Source: Cryptosporangium minutisporangium
GTDB lineage: Bacteria; Actinomycetota; Actinomycetes; Mycobacteriales; Cryptosporangiaceae
Direction: 5' to 3'
DNA: 56,572 nt
Assembly (NCBI RefSeq): GCF_039536245.1
Contig: NZ_BAAAYN010000051.1
Location: 1 to 56,572 of the forward strand
Part shown: piece by piece, positions 41,182 through 51,054 of the stretch
Position numbering within the stretch: position 1 is the first letter of the stretch
Layout: every line of letters starts with the position of its first letter
Program-made: the position numbers and the translations under genes
Notes under the pieces: generated by a model
What the model was told of the DNA's origin: nothing
What the model saw: the letters and a program-made list of their open reading frames with translations, nothing else
Database searches by the model: none

Positions 41182-42786
41182 ATGCCGACACCGACGACGG
41201 GGTTCTCCCTCCACCGGCTGAGCATCCGGAGCAACCTGATGCTCACCGCCACGCTGGCGCTCGTCATCGCTGCACTCATCGGGACGGTCAGCCTCGTCCA
41301 GATGAACCGGATCGCCGACCGCGCGCAGGAGATTTACACGAAGTCCCTGCAGCCGGTGCAGGTCGTCGGCGAGATCCAGGGAGCGATCTGGCACTCCCGG
41401 TGGGCGAGCCTCTCGGCGTCGACGTCGACCGACGCGGCGAAGGAGACGGCGTACCGCGCCGAGGCCAACGAGGAGTTGGAGGCCGTCCAGAGCGGCATCA
41501 CGGCCTTCCGTGCGCTGCCCGTCTCGTCGGCCGAGAAGGCCGCGATGGACAAGTTCGCGGACGCGTGGGCGAAATACCTGGACCTCCGTCAGCAGGCGCT
41601 CGACCTGGAGGCGGCCAACCGCATCGAGGAGTGGCAGACGCTGCGCTCCACCCAGCTCAACCCCTCGATCGTCGACGCCGTCGCGCTGCTGGAGGAGGCC
41701 AAGACCGTCTCCGCCGAGACCGCTGCGGAGGCCGCCGCGAACGCCCGGTCGACCGCCGACACCGCACGGACCCTGATCCTCGTCGTCCTGGTCCTCGGCA
41801 TCCTGCTCACCGGGGCGTTCGCGCTGGCCACCGCCCGTTCGTTGGTCAGCCGCGTGCACCGGCTGCGGGACCAGCTCACCGCGATCGCGGCGGGCGACCT
41901 CGCGGAGCGTCCGGTCGACACCGCCGAGAACGAGATCGGGGAGATGTCCCGGGCAGTCCAGCAGGCCGCCGAGAAGATGCGCGCCACCGTCCTCGCGCTC
42001 GCCGAGACCAGCGTCGGGCTGAGCCGGAGCGCCGCGTCGCTGCAGGGCGCCAGCCGGGAACTGACCGAGAACACCGACCGCGCGAGCCGGCAGGTCTCCG
42101 CCCTCGACTCGGCCGCGACCGAGGTGACCGGCGGCGTGCAGGCGGTGGCCGGCGGCGCGCAGGAGATGGGCGCGGCGATCCGGGAGATCTCGGTCAACGC
42201 GTCGGACGCGGCGACGGTGGCCGGCCAAGCGGTGGAGACCGCGGCGCAGACCCAGCAGGTGATGATCCGGCTGGGCAACTCGTCCACCGAGATCGGCAAC
42301 GTGCTGAAAGCGATCACCGCGATCGCCGAGCAGACCAATCTGCTCGCGCTCAACGCCACGATCGAGGCGGCGCGCGCCGGGGAGAGCGGCAAGGGCTTCG
42401 CCGTCGTCGCGGGTGAGGTCAAGGACCTCGCGCAGGAGACCGCGAAGGCCACCGAGGAGATCGGGCGCCGGATCGACGCGATCCAGCAGGACACCCGCAG
42501 CGCCGCGGACGCGATCGCCGGCATCAGCGAGGTGATCGGGAAGATCAACGACTACCAGACGACGATCGCGTCGGCGGTGGAGGAGCAGAGCGCCACGACC
42601 AGCGGCATGACCGGTGACCTCGACCGGGTCGCCGGAGGCACCGGGGAGATCAGCGCCCAGCTGGGTCAGGTCGCCGATCTCACGAACGCGACCGAGGGTG
42701 CCGCGCGGGCGACGCAGACGGCTGCCGACGAGTTGGACGTCGCCGCCGGGCAGCTGCGCGCCGCGATCGCGACCTTCCGGTACTGA
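41182..42786 (+). CDS. Methyl-accepting chemotaxis protein
   Basis: 534 residues from ATG 41182 (GAGGAG upstream). Transmembrane helix 1 ([20 protein letters not shown]), an extracytoplasmic four-helix-bundle sensor domain of ~150 residues (4HB_MCP-like), TM2 ([20 protein letters not shown]), HAMP ([20 protein letters not shown]) and the MCP signalling domain. The hairpin tip is [20 protein letters not shown], followed by [20 protein letters not shown]. No che genes lie nearby, so it is an orphan chemoreceptor sitting between rmlC and rmlA. Confidence 0.95.
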   Translation: MPTPTTGFSLHRLSIRSNLMLTATLALVIAALIGTVSLVQMNRIADRAQEIYTKSLQPVQVVGEIQGAIWHSRWASLSASTSTDAAKETAYRAEANEELEAVQSGITAFRALPVSSAEKAAMDKFADAWAKYLDLRQQALDLEAANRIEEWQTLRSTQLNPSIVDAVALLEEAKTVSAETAAEAAANARSTADTARTLILVVLVLGILLTGAFALATARSLVSRVHRLRDQLTAIAAGDLAERPVDTAENEIGEMSRAVQQAAEKMRATVLALAETSVGLSRSAASLQGASRELTENTDRASRQVSALDSAATEVTGGVQAVAGGAQEMGAAIREISVNASDAATVAGQAVETAAQTQQVMIRLGNSSTEIGNVLKAITAIAEQTNLLALNATIEAARAGESGKGFAVVAGEVKDLAQETAKATEEIGRRIDAIQQDTRSAADAIAGISEVIGKINDYQTTIASAVEEQSATTSGMTGDLDRVAGGTGEISAQLGQVADLTNATEGAARATQTAADELDVAAGQLRAAIATFRY

Positions 42787-42813
42787 TCCCGGCCGGGACC
42801 GCGGACACGGGCT

Positions 42814-43680
42814 TCAGGAGGAGGCGAGCAGCTCGATCAGGTAGTCGCCGTAGCCGGACTTGCGCAGCGGCTCGGCGAGCTCACGCAGCTGGTCGTCGGT
42901 GATGTACCGCTGCCGCCAGGCCACCTCCTCGACGCAGCCGATCTTGAAGCCCTGCCGCTCCTCGATCACCCGCACGTACTCCGCGGCCTGGACCAGCGAG
43001 GTGAACGTGCCGGTGTCCAGCCACGCGGTGCCGCGGTCCAGCACCGTCACCTTCAGCTGGCCGGCCGACAGGTAGGCCTGGTTGACCGCGGTGATCTCCA
43101 GCTCGCCGCGCGCCGACGGCTTCAATCCGCGGGTGATCTCCACGACCTGGTTGTCGTAGAAGTACAGCCCCGGCACCACGTACTTGCTCTTCGGCTTCTC
43201 CGGCTTCTCCTCCAGCGAGAGCACCGTGCCGGTCTCGTCGAACTCGACCACGCCGTACGCCTCGGGGTTCGCCACCGGATAGGCGAACACGCGGCCGCCG
43301 GTGAGCCCGTTGTGCGTGGAGAGCTGCCGGCCCAGCCCGGCGCCGTGGAAGATGTTGTCTCCCAGGACGAGCGCCACCGGCTGGTCACCGATGAAGTCCG
43401 CGCCGATGAGGAACGCCTGCGCGATCCCGTCCGGCGACGGCTGCACGGCGTACTGGATGTCCATCCCCCACCGGGAGCCGTCGCCGAGCAGCTTCTCGAA
43501 CTGCGCCGCGTCCCCGGGCGTCGTGATCACCAGGACTTCCCGGACACCGGCCATCATCAAGGTCGACAGCGGGTAATACACCATCGGTTTGTCGAAAACC
43601 GGCATCAACTGCTTCGACACCGCATGAGTGATCGGCCACAACCGCGAACCGGTGCCACCGGCCAGGAGGATTCCGCGCAC
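42814..43680 (-). CDS. rmlA: Glucose-1-phosphate thymidylyltransferase
   Basis: First enzyme of dTDP-L-rhamnose synthesis: joins glucose-1-phosphate and dTTP. 288 residues. The nucleotide-binding signature is [20 protein letters not shown], with [60 protein letters not shown] and [20 protein letters not shown]. Convergent with the chemoreceptor gene and divergent from the rmlB/rmlD operon across a small gene. Confidence 0.96.
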   Translation of the reverse strand: MRGILLAGGTGSRLWPITHAVSKQLMPVFDKPMVYYPLSTLMMAGVREVLVITTPGDAAQFEKLLGDGSRWGMDIQYAVQPSPDGIAQAFLIGADFIGDQPVALVLGDNIFHGAGLGRQLSTHNGLTGGRVFAYPVANPEAYGVVEFDETGTVLSLEEKPEKPKSKYVVPGLYFYDNQVVEITRGLKPSARGELEITAVNQAYLSAGQLKVTVLDRGTAWLDTGTFTSLVQAAEYVRVIEERQGFKIGCVEEVAWRQRYITDDQLRELAEPLRKSGYGDYLIELLASS

Positions 43681-43760
43681 GCCGGGCAGCCTACGCGATT
43701 CAGAAACCGCGCAGCCCGTGTGGCGAGAGCTTCACCCCTCGTGAGGTGAGCCCGGTCGCA

Positions 43761-44168
43761 CTACCGGTCGTCGTCGTCCGGGGTGTCGCTGCCCGACGCT
43801 CCCCCGGCGGCGGCGATCCGGCGCAGGTCCCCGACCGCTCCGATCGCCCCGGCGGCGCCCACCGGGTCTCCGGTGCCGACCGGGCTGTCCGCGCCCAGGA
43901 TGCTGCCGCCCCCGGCGTCGTCGGCGGGCCGGTCGCTGTGCGCACCCTCGTTCCCGTTCAGTTCGGGGATCGCGTCGACGCCGAGGTCACCGCCGGCCAC
44001 CGCCGCCGCGGCGCCGGTCGTCCCGGGGGCGGTCTGGGTGTCGCGGTGCGCGTCGCCGGCGTCGCGGCCGGCTTCCGGGTGACCGGGCCGTGGCAGGCCG
44101 GATCCCTCGCCGGCGGAGTCCATCCCACCCGCGCCAGCGGTCCTATCGTAATCGGCTGAAGCACTCAT
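43761..44168 (-). CDS. Small disordered acidic protein of unknown function
   Basis: 135 residues from ATG 44168. Composition is Gly/Ala/Asp-rich with no membrane span or signal peptide; only a short segment (VAGGDLGVDAIPELNGNEGA) and a helix-like DLRRIAAAGG break the low complexity. It ends in DDDDR. It lies between rmlA and the divergent rmlB. No family recognised. The coding potential is moderate: the frame has the expected GC3 bias, but no strong Shine-Dalgarno is visible. Confidence 0.5.
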   Translation of the reverse strand: MSASADYDRTAGAGGMDSAGEGSGLPRPGHPEAGRDAGDAHRDTQTAPGTTGAAAAVAGGDLGVDAIPELNGNEGAHSDRPADDAGGGSILGADSPVGTGDPVGAAGAIGAVGDLRRIAAAGGASGSDTPDDDDR

Positions 44169-44277
44169 GAACGGGGACATACCCCCACGCATCGCTGCCT
44201 ATGCCCTCCCCCGATCGCCGGATGCGCGGCTCGGCGATTCACGGTCGGTCGCTGCCGGTGACTACACTCCGGTCCCC

Positions 44278-45270
44278 GTGAGGATTCTTGTCACCGGCGG
44301 CGCCGGGTTCATCGGGTCGCATTACGTTCGCACGCTGCTGAGCGGCGGTTACGCCGGCGCGGACGAGTGGTCGGTCACGGTGCTGGACTCCCTCACCTAC
44401 TCCGGGAACCTGCCCAACCTCGACCCGGTGGCCGACAACCCTCGGTACACGTTCGTCAAGGGCGACATCACCGATGTCGACCTGGTGAACGATCTGGTGC
44501 CGGGGCATGACGCGGTCGTGCACTTCGCCGCCGAGTCGCACGTCGACCGCTCGATCACCGGCGCCGCACAGTTCGTCACCACGAACGTGCTCGGCACCCA
44601 GACGCTCGTCGACGCCGCCCACCGGCACGGCACCGGCCGGTTCCTGCACGTCTCGACCGACGAGGTCTACGGCAGCATCGACGAGGGGTCCTGGCCGGAG
44701 ACCCACCCGCTGATGCCGAACTCGCCGTACTCCGCGTCGAAGGCCTCCAGCGACCTGATCGCGCTGGCGTATCACCGCACGCACCACGTCGACGTCGTCG
44801 TCACCCGGTGCAGCAACAACTACGGGCCGTACCAGTTCCCGGAGAAGGTCATTCCGCTGTTCGTGACCAACCTCCTGGACGGTAAGCCGGTCCCGCTCTA
44901 CGGCGACGGCGGCAACGTGCGCGACTGGCTCCACGTCGACGACCACTGCCGGGGCATCCAGCTCGCACTCACCGGCGGCCGGGCCGGCGAGGTCTACAAC
45001 ATCGGTGGCGGCACCGAGCTCACCAACAAAGAACTCACCCAGCTCCTGCTCGACGCCACCGGCCGCGACTGGGACAGCTACGTCACGCCGGTCGCCGACC
45101 GCAAGGGCCACGACCGCCGGTACTCGGTCGACATCACGAAGATCCACGACGAGCTCGGCTACACGCCGCAGGTGCCGTTCGACACCGGCCTGGCCGACAC
45201 CGTCGCGTGGTACCGCGACCACCGAGGCTGGTGGGAGCCCCTCAAACAGCGCGCCGCACTGGAGAAGTAA
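44278..45270 (+). CDS. rmlB: dTDP-glucose 4,6-dehydratase
   Basis: Second enzyme of the dTDP-L-rhamnose pathway. GTG 44278 starts RILVTGGAGFIGSHYVRTLL, the family N-terminus, giving 330 residues. Extended SDR features: HFAAESHVDRSITGAAQFVT, HVSTDEVYGSIDEGSW (catalytic Thr-Asp-Glu), YSASKASSDLIALAYHRTH (Tyr/Lys), TRCSNNYGPYQFPEKVIPLF and YGDGGNVRDWLHVDDHCRGI. First gene of an operon with rmlD and glycan-export/transfer genes. Confidence 0.97.
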   Translation: MRILVTGGAGFIGSHYVRTLLSGGYAGADEWSVTVLDSLTYSGNLPNLDPVADNPRYTFVKGDITDVDLVNDLVPGHDAVVHFAAESHVDRSITGAAQFVTTNVLGTQTLVDAAHRHGTGRFLHVSTDEVYGSIDEGSWPETHPLMPNSPYSASKASSDLIALAYHRTHHVDVVVTRCSNNYGPYQFPEKVIPLFVTNLLDGKPVPLYGDGGNVRDWLHVDDHCRGIQLALTGGRAGEVYNIGGGTELTNKELTQLLLDATGRDWDSYVTPVADRKGHDRRYSVDITKIHDELGYTPQVPFDTGLADTVAWYRDHRGWWEPLKQRAALEK

Positions 45271-45273
45271 GGC

Positions 45274-46173
45274 ATGCGCTGGCTGATCACCGGCGCCGGC
45301 GGCGCCCTCGGACACGACCTCCGCGCCGCGCTGCCCGATGCCACGGCCGTCACCCGCGCCGATCTCGACATCACCGACGCTGAAGCGGTCCGCGCCGCGG
45401 TCACGGGGCACGACGTCGTGGTCAACACCGCGGCCTACACCGCGGTGGACAACGCCGAGAGCGACGAAACCGAGGCCATCCGGATCAACGGGCACGGCCC
45501 GGCGCTGCTCGCCGACGCCTGCGCGGCGGCCGGGGCGGTCCTGCTGCAGGTCTCCACCGACTACGTACTGCCGGGCGACGCCACGAGCCCGTGCCCGGAG
45601 GACGCCGCGACCGACCCCGTCAACGCGTACGGCCGCAGCAAGCTCGCCGGGGAGCGGGCGGTGCTCGACCGGCTGCCCGACGCGGGCTACGTCGTCCGCA
45701 CGGCGTGGCTGTACGGCGAGACCGGTACGAACTTCGTCGCGACGATGCTGAAGCTCGCCGCGGCGCGGCCGACGGTCAGCGTCGTCGACGACCAGCACGG
45801 CCAGCCGACCTGGACCGCCGCGCTCGCCGAGCAGCTGGTCGCGCTCGGCCGAGCGGCCAGGGAAGGCCGGGCGGCGCCCGGCGTCTACCACGGCACGGCC
45901 TCGGGCCAGACCACCTGGCACGGGCTCACCCAGGCCATCTACCGCCTCGCCGGGCTCGACCCGGAGCGGGTGGCGACCACCACGAGCGACGCGTTCCCTC
46001 GCCCGGCCAAGCGGCCCGCGTACAGCGTGCTCGGGCACGGACGCTGGGCCGCCGCAGGCATCGAGCCCCAGCCGCACTGGCACGACCAGCTCGAGGCCGC
46101 ACTGCGACGGCCCGCGTTCGTCCGGCTCGTCGAAGACGCCCGGGCCGCAACGCACGCCGGGGCGAGCCCGTGA
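45274..46173 (+). CDS. rmlD: dTDP-4-dehydrorhamnose reductase
   Basis: Final step of dTDP-L-rhamnose synthesis. 299 residues, 3 bases after rmlB. SDR features: WLITGAGGALGHDL, VVVNTAAYTAVDNAESDETE, LLQVSTDYVLPGDATSPCPE (typical rmlD substrate region), AYGRSKLAGERAVL (Tyr/Lys), VVRTAWLYGETGTNFVATML and QHGQPTWTAALAEQLV. The stop overlaps the flippase GTG start. Confidence 0.96.
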   Translation: MRWLITGAGGALGHDLRAALPDATAVTRADLDITDAEAVRAAVTGHDVVVNTAAYTAVDNAESDETEAIRINGHGPALLADACAAAGAVLLQVSTDYVLPGDATSPCPEDAATDPVNAYGRSKLAGERAVLDRLPDAGYVVRTAWLYGETGTNFVATMLKLAAARPTVSVVDDQHGQPTWTAALAEQLVALGRAAREGRAAPGVYHGTASGQTTWHGLTQAIYRLAGLDPERVATTTSDAFPRPAKRPAYSVLGHGRWAAAGIEPQPHWHDQLEAALRRPAFVRLVEDARAATHAGASP

Positions 46174-47552
46174 CCTCGACCCGGCTGCGCGCGCTGCTGG
46201 GCAGCGCCGCGTCGGTGGGCGCGGGTTACCTGGTGCTCGGAGGCGCCGGGTACGTGTTCCTCGCGGTCGCGAGCCGGGTCTACGACGACGCCGAGTACTC
46301 CGCCCTCGCCTCGGTCTACCTGATCGTCAACATCATCGGTCCGGGACTCTTCGCAGCGGTCGAGCAGGAGACCAGCCGACACATGGCCACCCGGCTGGCC
46401 CGCGACGAGGACGTGCGGCCGGTGATGCGCCGTCTCGGGCTGATCTCCGGCAGCCTGTTCGGCGGTGTCGCACTGCTGACGCTCGCGCTCTCGCCGGTCC
46501 TGCTCCCCGACGTCCTCAACGGCGACGTGCTGCTGCTGGCCGGTCTGCTGATCGCGAGCGCGGCGTACGCGGTGGTGTCGGTGACCCGCGGCAACTTCGG
46601 CGGGCGGCGCGCGTTCGGCCGGTACGGCACGTCGGTCGGCACCGAGGGCACCGTGCGGCTGGCGGCCGGTGTGGTGGTTGCCGCGCTGGCGCTGGGCGGC
46701 ATGGCGGTCGCCGGCGGTGCGAGCGCGTACGGGCTGGCGTTCTGCCTGGCGCCGCTGGTGGCCGTGCTGGTCACCGCGCGCTGGTTCGTCGGCGACGTCC
46801 GGGCGAGCCAGGGCACTCCGGCGCCGGCCGAGCCGATCGGGCCCCTCGCCCGTAGCGTCGGGCTGCTCACCGTCGCCTGGGGTCTGTCGCTGGCGATCGC
46901 GAACGCGGCGCCGGTCGTGGTCCGCGCGTTGCTGCCGAACGACGCCGCCGGCGACGCGACCGCCGCGACGTTCGCGTCCGCGGTCGTGCTGGCGCGGATT
47001 CCGCTCTTCGTGTTCCAGGGCGCCCAGTCGCTGGTGCTCCCGTCGTTCGCGCGGGCCGCCGCGAAGGCCGACGAGGACGGCGACCCGAGCGCCCTGCGCC
47101 GGGCCGTGCGTCCGGCGCTGTTGCTGGTCGCCGCCGTCGGCGTGCTCGCGTTGCTGGTCAGCGCCGTGCTCGGCCACTGGCTCGGCCGGATCGCGTTCGG
47201 CCCGGACTTCACCAGCTCCAACGGTCTGGTCACCGCGCTGATGGTCGGTACCGTCGCCGGCATGGCCGTACAGATCGTCCAGCCGGCGTTGCTCGCGTTG
47301 GGCAGGCATCGCTGGGTGGCCGGCGGCTGGGTGCTGGGCGCCGTGGTGTTCGCGGCCGCGTTCGCGCTGCCGTTCACACCGGTCACCGATGCGGTGATCG
47401 CACAGCTGGCCAGCGGCGCGGTCACGGTCGGCGTGCTCGGCGTCGTGCTGTTCCGGGCGCTGCGCACTGTTCCTCCCTCCCCGTCCCCCGGCACGCAGCC
47501 CCCCGGCACGCAGCCCCCGACCCAGGAGTTCACCGATGCCCAACCCGCCTGA
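46170..47552 (+). CDS. Wzx-like polysaccharide flippase (MOP superfamily)
   Basis: 460 residues from GTG overlapping the rmlD stop. About 12-14 hydrophobic spans, with the MOP/oligosaccharide-flippase pattern: LGGAGYVFLAVASRVYDDAE near the N-terminus, a central AFGRYGTSVGTEGTVRLAAG and VLARIPLFVFQGAQSLVLPS. The polar C-terminus has a Pro/Gln/Thr-rich tail with two PGTQPP copies encoded by repeated CCCCCGGCACGCAG. It would move a lipid-linked rhamnose-containing oligosaccharide across the membrane. The next gene starts 17 bases before its stop. Confidence 0.86.
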   Translation: MTSTRLRALLGSAASVGAGYLVLGGAGYVFLAVASRVYDDAEYSALASVYLIVNIIGPGLFAAVEQETSRHMATRLARDEDVRPVMRRLGLISGSLFGGVALLTLALSPVLLPDVLNGDVLLLAGLLIASAAYAVVSVTRGNFGGRRAFGRYGTSVGTEGTVRLAAGVVVAALALGGMAVAGGASAYGLAFCLAPLVAVLVTARWFVGDVRASQGTPAPAEPIGPLARSVGLLTVAWGLSLAIANAAPVVVRALLPNDAAGDATAATFASAVVLARIPLFVFQGAQSLVLPSFARAAAKADEDGDPSALRRAVRPALLLVAAVGVLALLVSAVLGHWLGRIAFGPDFTSSNGLVTALMVGTVAGMAVQIVQPALLALGRHRWVAGGWVLGAVVFAAAFALPFTPVTDAVIAQLASGAVTVGVLGVVLFRALRTVPPSPSPGTQPPGTQPPTQEFTDAQPA

Positions 47553-48585
47553 GGAGAGGACCGCGCACAGCGATCTCCCGCGCGTCAGTGCGGTGGTGCT
47601 CGCCTACAAGGCGGAGCCCTGGCTGCGGCGCGCGGTCGAGGCGCTGCTGGTCTCCGAGAAGGTCGCCGTCGACGTCGTCCTGGTCGACAACGGCTGCACC
47701 ACCGACGACGTCGACGTACTCGAGCACGTCGAGGGGGTCACGGTCGTCCGGCCGGGGACCAACACCGGCTTCGCCGGTGGCTGCAACCTCGGTGCGCGGG
47801 CGGCGACCGGTGAGTACCTCGCGCTGGTCAACGGCGACGCCGTGGTCGAGCCGACGACGCTGAGCAGGCTGGTCGAGGAGGCGTCGCGGCCGGACGTGGG
47901 CATCGCGGTCGCGAGCGTGCGGCTCGCCGAGGACCCCACGCTGCTCAACGCGGGTGCGAATCCGATCCATGTGCTGGGGCTCTCCTGGTCCGGCCGGATG
48001 GGCCAGCCGGAGACGCTGACCGAGCCGGTCGAGACGGCGGGCGCGTCCGGGGCGTGCGTCGTCGTACCGAAGGCACACTGGGACGCGCTCGGCGGTTTCG
48101 ACGAGGAGTACTTCGCTTACCACGAGGACGCCGAGCTCTCGATCCGCACCTGGCGGAAGGGCCTCCGGGTGCTGTACGTGCCGGACGCGGTCGCGGTCCA
48201 CCGGTACGAGTTCTCCCGCAACGACTTCAAGATGTACCTGGTCGAGCGGAACCGGCTGCTGTTCGTGACGACGCTCTGGAGCGGTCGCGCGCTGGTGCTG
48301 CTCGCGCTGCCGCTGGCCGGTCTCGAGGCGGCGATGACGCTGATGGCCGCGACGCAGGGCTGGTTCCCGGCCAAGGTGAAGGGCTGGCGGTGGCTCTGGA
48401 GCCACCGCGCGCACATCCGGGCCCGCCGCAAGGAGCTCCGTGCGGAGGCGACCGTTCCCGATCGCGTCTGGATGGCCCGGCTGACGACGAAGGTCGACGC
48501 CTCGGTGATCCCGGTCCCGGCGCTGGCGAGCACGGTCAACGGTCTGGTCACGATCTGGTGGAGGGTGACCAGCCGGTGGGTATAG
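47536..48585 (+). CDS. Family 2 glycosyltransferase (WbbL/GlfT-like)
   Basis: 349 residues from ATG 47536, overlapping the flippase 3' end. GT2 hallmarks: SAVVLAYKAEPWLRRAVEAL, VVLVDNGCTTDDVDVL, NTGFAGGCNLGARAATGEYL, VNGDAVVEPTTLSRLVEEAS (the DxD-like acceptor of the nucleotide sugar), and SGACVVVPKAHWDALGGFDE-EYFAYHEDAELS. A C-terminal hydrophobic segment (LVLLALPLAGLEAAMTLMAA) may associate it with the membrane. The family includes rhamnosyltransferases and galactofuranosyltransferases; next to rmlB/rmlD a rhamnosyltransferase role is reasonable but unproven. Confidence 0.88.
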   Translation: MPNPPEERTAHSDLPRVSAVVLAYKAEPWLRRAVEALLVSEKVAVDVVLVDNGCTTDDVDVLEHVEGVTVVRPGTNTGFAGGCNLGARAATGEYLALVNGDAVVEPTTLSRLVEEASRPDVGIAVASVRLAEDPTLLNAGANPIHVLGLSWSGRMGQPETLTEPVETAGASGACVVVPKAHWDALGGFDEEYFAYHEDAELSIRTWRKGLRVLYVPDAVAVHRYEFSRNDFKMYLVERNRLLFVTTLWSGRALVLLALPLAGLEAAMTLMAATQGWFPAKVKGWRWLWSHRAHIRARRKELRAEATVPDRVWMARLTTKVDASVIPVPALASTVNGLVTIWWRVTSRWV

Positions 48586-48686
48586 GTGGCATGCCGCTAT
48601 TAGAGTTCGTCGACATCCGATCTTCCGAAGAGGCTGGCGTAAACCCCATGGGCACGAACCCCGCGGAGAGCGAAGGCGGAAGTACC

Positions 48687-49490
48687 GTGACCGGAGCCAC
48701 GGACGACGCGGCCGTGTTGAGCAGTGCCGAAGTCGCGGAGAGCACCGGTGTCGAGGTCGGTGCGGTCGCCGAGGGCGACCTGCACGACGCACCGGTCGGT
48801 CGGCGCGAGGACCACAAGGACGTCTGGCTCGTCATCCCGGTCTACAACGAGGCGCAGGTCATCGCGGACGTCGTCGAGCACGCCCGGCAGACGTTCCCGA
48901 ACATCGTCTGCGTGGACGACGGGAGCCGCGACGGCTCGGCGGCGGCGATCGCGCCCACCGGTGCCCACCTCGTCCAGCACCCGATCAACATGGGGCAGGG
49001 CGCGGCGCTGGAGACCGGTCTGCGGTACGCGCTGTCCCGGCCCGGCGCCGAGTACTTCGTCACGTTCGACGCCGACGGCCAGCACCGGGTCGAGGACGCG
49101 CTCCGGATGCTCGAGGTCGCTCGGTCGGGCAAGGCGGACGTCGTCCTCGGCTCGCGTTTCCTGGAGTCCCGGGAGACCGTGCCGTGGCTCAAGCGGTTCG
49201 TCCTCAAGACCGTCGTCGCGCTCAGCCCGACCGCGCGGAAGCTCAAGCTGACCGACGCCCACAACGGCTTGCGGGTGCTCAACCGGCCGGCCGCCGAGGG
49301 GCTGCGGATCCGGATGAACGGCATGGCCCACGCGTCCGAGATCGTCGGGAAGCTGGCCCGGTCGGACTGGCGGGTCGCCGAGATCCCGGTGACTATCCTC
49401 TACACCGACTACTCCCGGGCCAAGGGGCAGTCCCTGGTCAACGGCGTCAACATCCTGTTCGAGCTCTCCCTGCGGCACCGAGGCGCGTAA
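48687..49490 (+). CDS. Family 2 glycosyltransferase (DPM1-like)
   Basis: The conserved domain runs from residue ~37 (VWLVIPVYNEAQVIADVVEH), then VCVDDGSRDGSAAAIA, GAALETGLRYALSR, FDADGQHRVEDALRMLEVAR (DxD), VVLGSRFLESRETVPWLKRF and YTDYSRAKGQSLVNGVNILF. This is the polyprenyl-phosphate glycosyltransferase branch. The start is uncertain: GTG 48687 has GGCGGAA upstream, and ATG 48648 or 48591 would add a disordered N-terminus. Its neighbour is a DUF2304 membrane protein, a frequent partner of this GT2 type. Confidence 0.88.
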   Translation: MTGATDDAAVLSSAEVAESTGVEVGAVAEGDLHDAPVGRREDHKDVWLVIPVYNEAQVIADVVEHARQTFPNIVCVDDGSRDGSAAAIAPTGAHLVQHPINMGQGAALETGLRYALSRPGAEYFVTFDADGQHRVEDALRMLEVARSGKADVVLGSRFLESRETVPWLKRFVLKTVVALSPTARKLKLTDAHNGLRVLNRPAAEGLRIRMNGMAHASEIVGKLARSDWRVAEIPVTILYTDYSRAKGQSLVNGVNILFELSLRHRGA

Positions 49491-49493
49491 CCG

Positions 49494-49913
49494 ATGGTCA
49501 TCCAGTTCCTGCTGCTGCTCGCGGTCGCCGCGTCGCTGTTCTACTTCGTCCGGCAGCAGCACGGCGTGCGCCTGCAGGCGGGCAAGCGCCTGGCGTTCGT
49601 GGCGTTCCTGTTCTTCGCCGCGTACGCGGTGATCCGGCCGGACGACGTGACGTGGGTTGCCCGCAGGGTCGGCGTCGGCCGCGGCGCCGACCTGGTGCTC
49701 TACGCGACCGTGGTCGCGTTCGTGTTCGTCGTCATCAACTTCTACCTGCGGACGCGGGAGATGGAGCGGCGGATCACCGAGCTCGCGCGCGCGGTCGCGC
49801 TACGGGACGCCGAGATCCTCAACCAGCACCGGCTGCCCACCTCGCCGGCCGCGGGGCCGGACGCGGAGGCGGCGATGCTCGCCGCGGTGGTGGCGGAGGG
49901 CAAGCGCCCCTAG
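49494..49913 (+). CDS. DUF2304-family membrane protein
   Basis: 139 residues from ATG 49494, three bases after the glycosyltransferase stop. Three hydrophobic spans (IQFLLLLAVAASLFYFVRQ; LAFVAFLFFAAYAVIRP; LVLYATVVAFVFVVINFYLR) are followed by a coiled-coil helix (REMERRITELARAVALRDAE), the DUF2304 layout. The family is usually next to DPM1-like glycosyltransferases in glycan loci and may anchor or assist them. Function is not established. Confidence 0.9.
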   Translation: MVIQFLLLLAVAASLFYFVRQQHGVRLQAGKRLAFVAFLFFAAYAVIRPDDVTWVARRVGVGRGADLVLYATVVAFVFVVINFYLRTREMERRITELARAVALRDAEILNQHRLPTSPAAGPDAEAAMLAAVVAEGKRP

Positions 49914-49980
49914 GGCCAGGTCCTCCGCAGGGCCAGGGTTCCCCGCGGGGCCACGTCCTCCGTGCGTACCCGCGTGCGGG

Positions 49981-50466
49981 TCAGGCGAGCTGGGCCTCGA
50001 TCGCGGTGACGACCTCGGGCGCCTCCGGCTCGGTGCGCGGACGGAAGCGCGCCACGACCGACCCGTCCTTGGCGACCAGGAACTTCTCGAAGTTCCACTG
50101 GACGTCGCCGGCTTCGCCCTCCGCGTCCGGGACAGCGGTGAGCTCGGCGTAGACCGGGTGCCGGTTCTCGCCGTTCACCTCGATCTTCTCGAAGAGCGGG
50201 AACGTCACGCCGTACGTCGCGGAGCAGAACTCCTGGATCTCCTCCGCGCTGCCGGGCTCCTGGCCGTAGAACTGGTTGCACGGGAAGCCGAGCACGGTGA
50301 AGTCCTTGTCGGCGTACTTCTTCTGCAGCCGTTCGAGGCCCTCGTACTGGGGCGTGAGTCCGCACTTGGACGCGACGTTCACCACGAGCAGCGTCTGACC
50401 GGCGTACTCGGCGAGGCTGGTCGGCTCACCGGCGAGCGTGCGCAGCGGGATGTTCTGAATCGCCAT
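49981..50466 (-). CDS. gpx: Glutathione peroxidase-family thiol peroxidase (Cys-type)
   Basis: 161 residues from ATG 50466. Conserved blocks: LVVNVASKCGLTPQYEGLER (peroxidatic Cys), TVLGFPCNQFYGQEPGSAEE (Gln and the second Cys), and VQWNFEKFLVAKDGSVVARF (Trp, Asn). It lacks selenocysteine. Such enzymes usually use thioredoxin-type reductants, since actinobacteria lack glutathione. Hydroperoxide detoxification in the cytosol is likely. Single gene, convergent with the glycan operon. Confidence 0.95.
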   Translation of the reverse strand: MAIQNIPLRTLAGEPTSLAEYAGQTLLVVNVASKCGLTPQYEGLERLQKKYADKDFTVLGFPCNQFYGQEPGSAEEIQEFCSATYGVTFPLFEKIEVNGENRHPVYAELTAVPDAEGEAGDVQWNFEKFLVAKDGSVVARFRPRTEPEAPEVVTAIEAQLA

Positions 50467-50703
50467 TTCCGGAGACTAGCCCCGGTTTGCCCTACGGGGT
50501 AACCGGCGCTCGGTGTGACCCGGAGCACTCGGACGGACCGGATCCCCCGGTCGACGCGGGCTTTCCGCGCGTTTTCTGGGCCGAGGTATGCGTCCATGCG
50601 TGGATGCATCGGACAGGGCCCGGACGCCGGGCAATCATCGGCCTACCGCTCAGGCACCGGCCGGGGCCGCCTGGGTTCGCACCGGTGAACACGAGGGAGG
50701 CCC

Positions 50704-51039
50704 ATGAGCCAGCCGATGCCGTTCCCCCGTCCGCGGGCCCGCGCCGAGGACACGTTCGCGCCCGGCCGCCCGGACACACCCGGGAACCTGCCGAAGCGAG
50801 TGCCCGGCGCCGCACTGTACGGCGTTCCGGGCGCTCGGAACGCCGGCCCCATGGAGCAGCCGCGACTGGACTGGCGGCCGTATCCGCCACACCGTTCGCC
50901 CGGCCCGCGGCGCGCGCCCGACGCGGAGCGTTCACCCGGCCCGGAGGACGCGCCCGGCTCGGAAGGCGCATCGGGCTCCCCGCGTGGGCCGTGGGCCCGG
51001 CTCGTCGCCGCGCTCCGACTCCGCCTGCGCCGCCGATGA
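50704..51039 (+). CDS. Small Pro/Arg-rich hypothetical protein
   Basis: 111 residues from ATG 50704, preceded by GAGGGAGG. Rich in Pro, Arg, Gly and Ala with no hydrophobic span until a basic amphipathic end (WARLVAALRLRLRRR) that could bind membranes. Disorder is likely. No family recognised. The good Shine-Dalgarno supports it as a real gene. It is convergent with the hybrid kinase gene. Confidence 0.55.
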   Translation: MSQPMPFPRPRARAEDTFAPGRPDTPGNLPKRVPGAALYGVPGARNAGPMEQPRLDWRPYPPHRSPGPRRAPDAERSPGPEDAPGSEGASGSPRGPWARLVAALRLRLRRR

Positions 51040-51054
51040 CGGCCGGGCCAGCGC

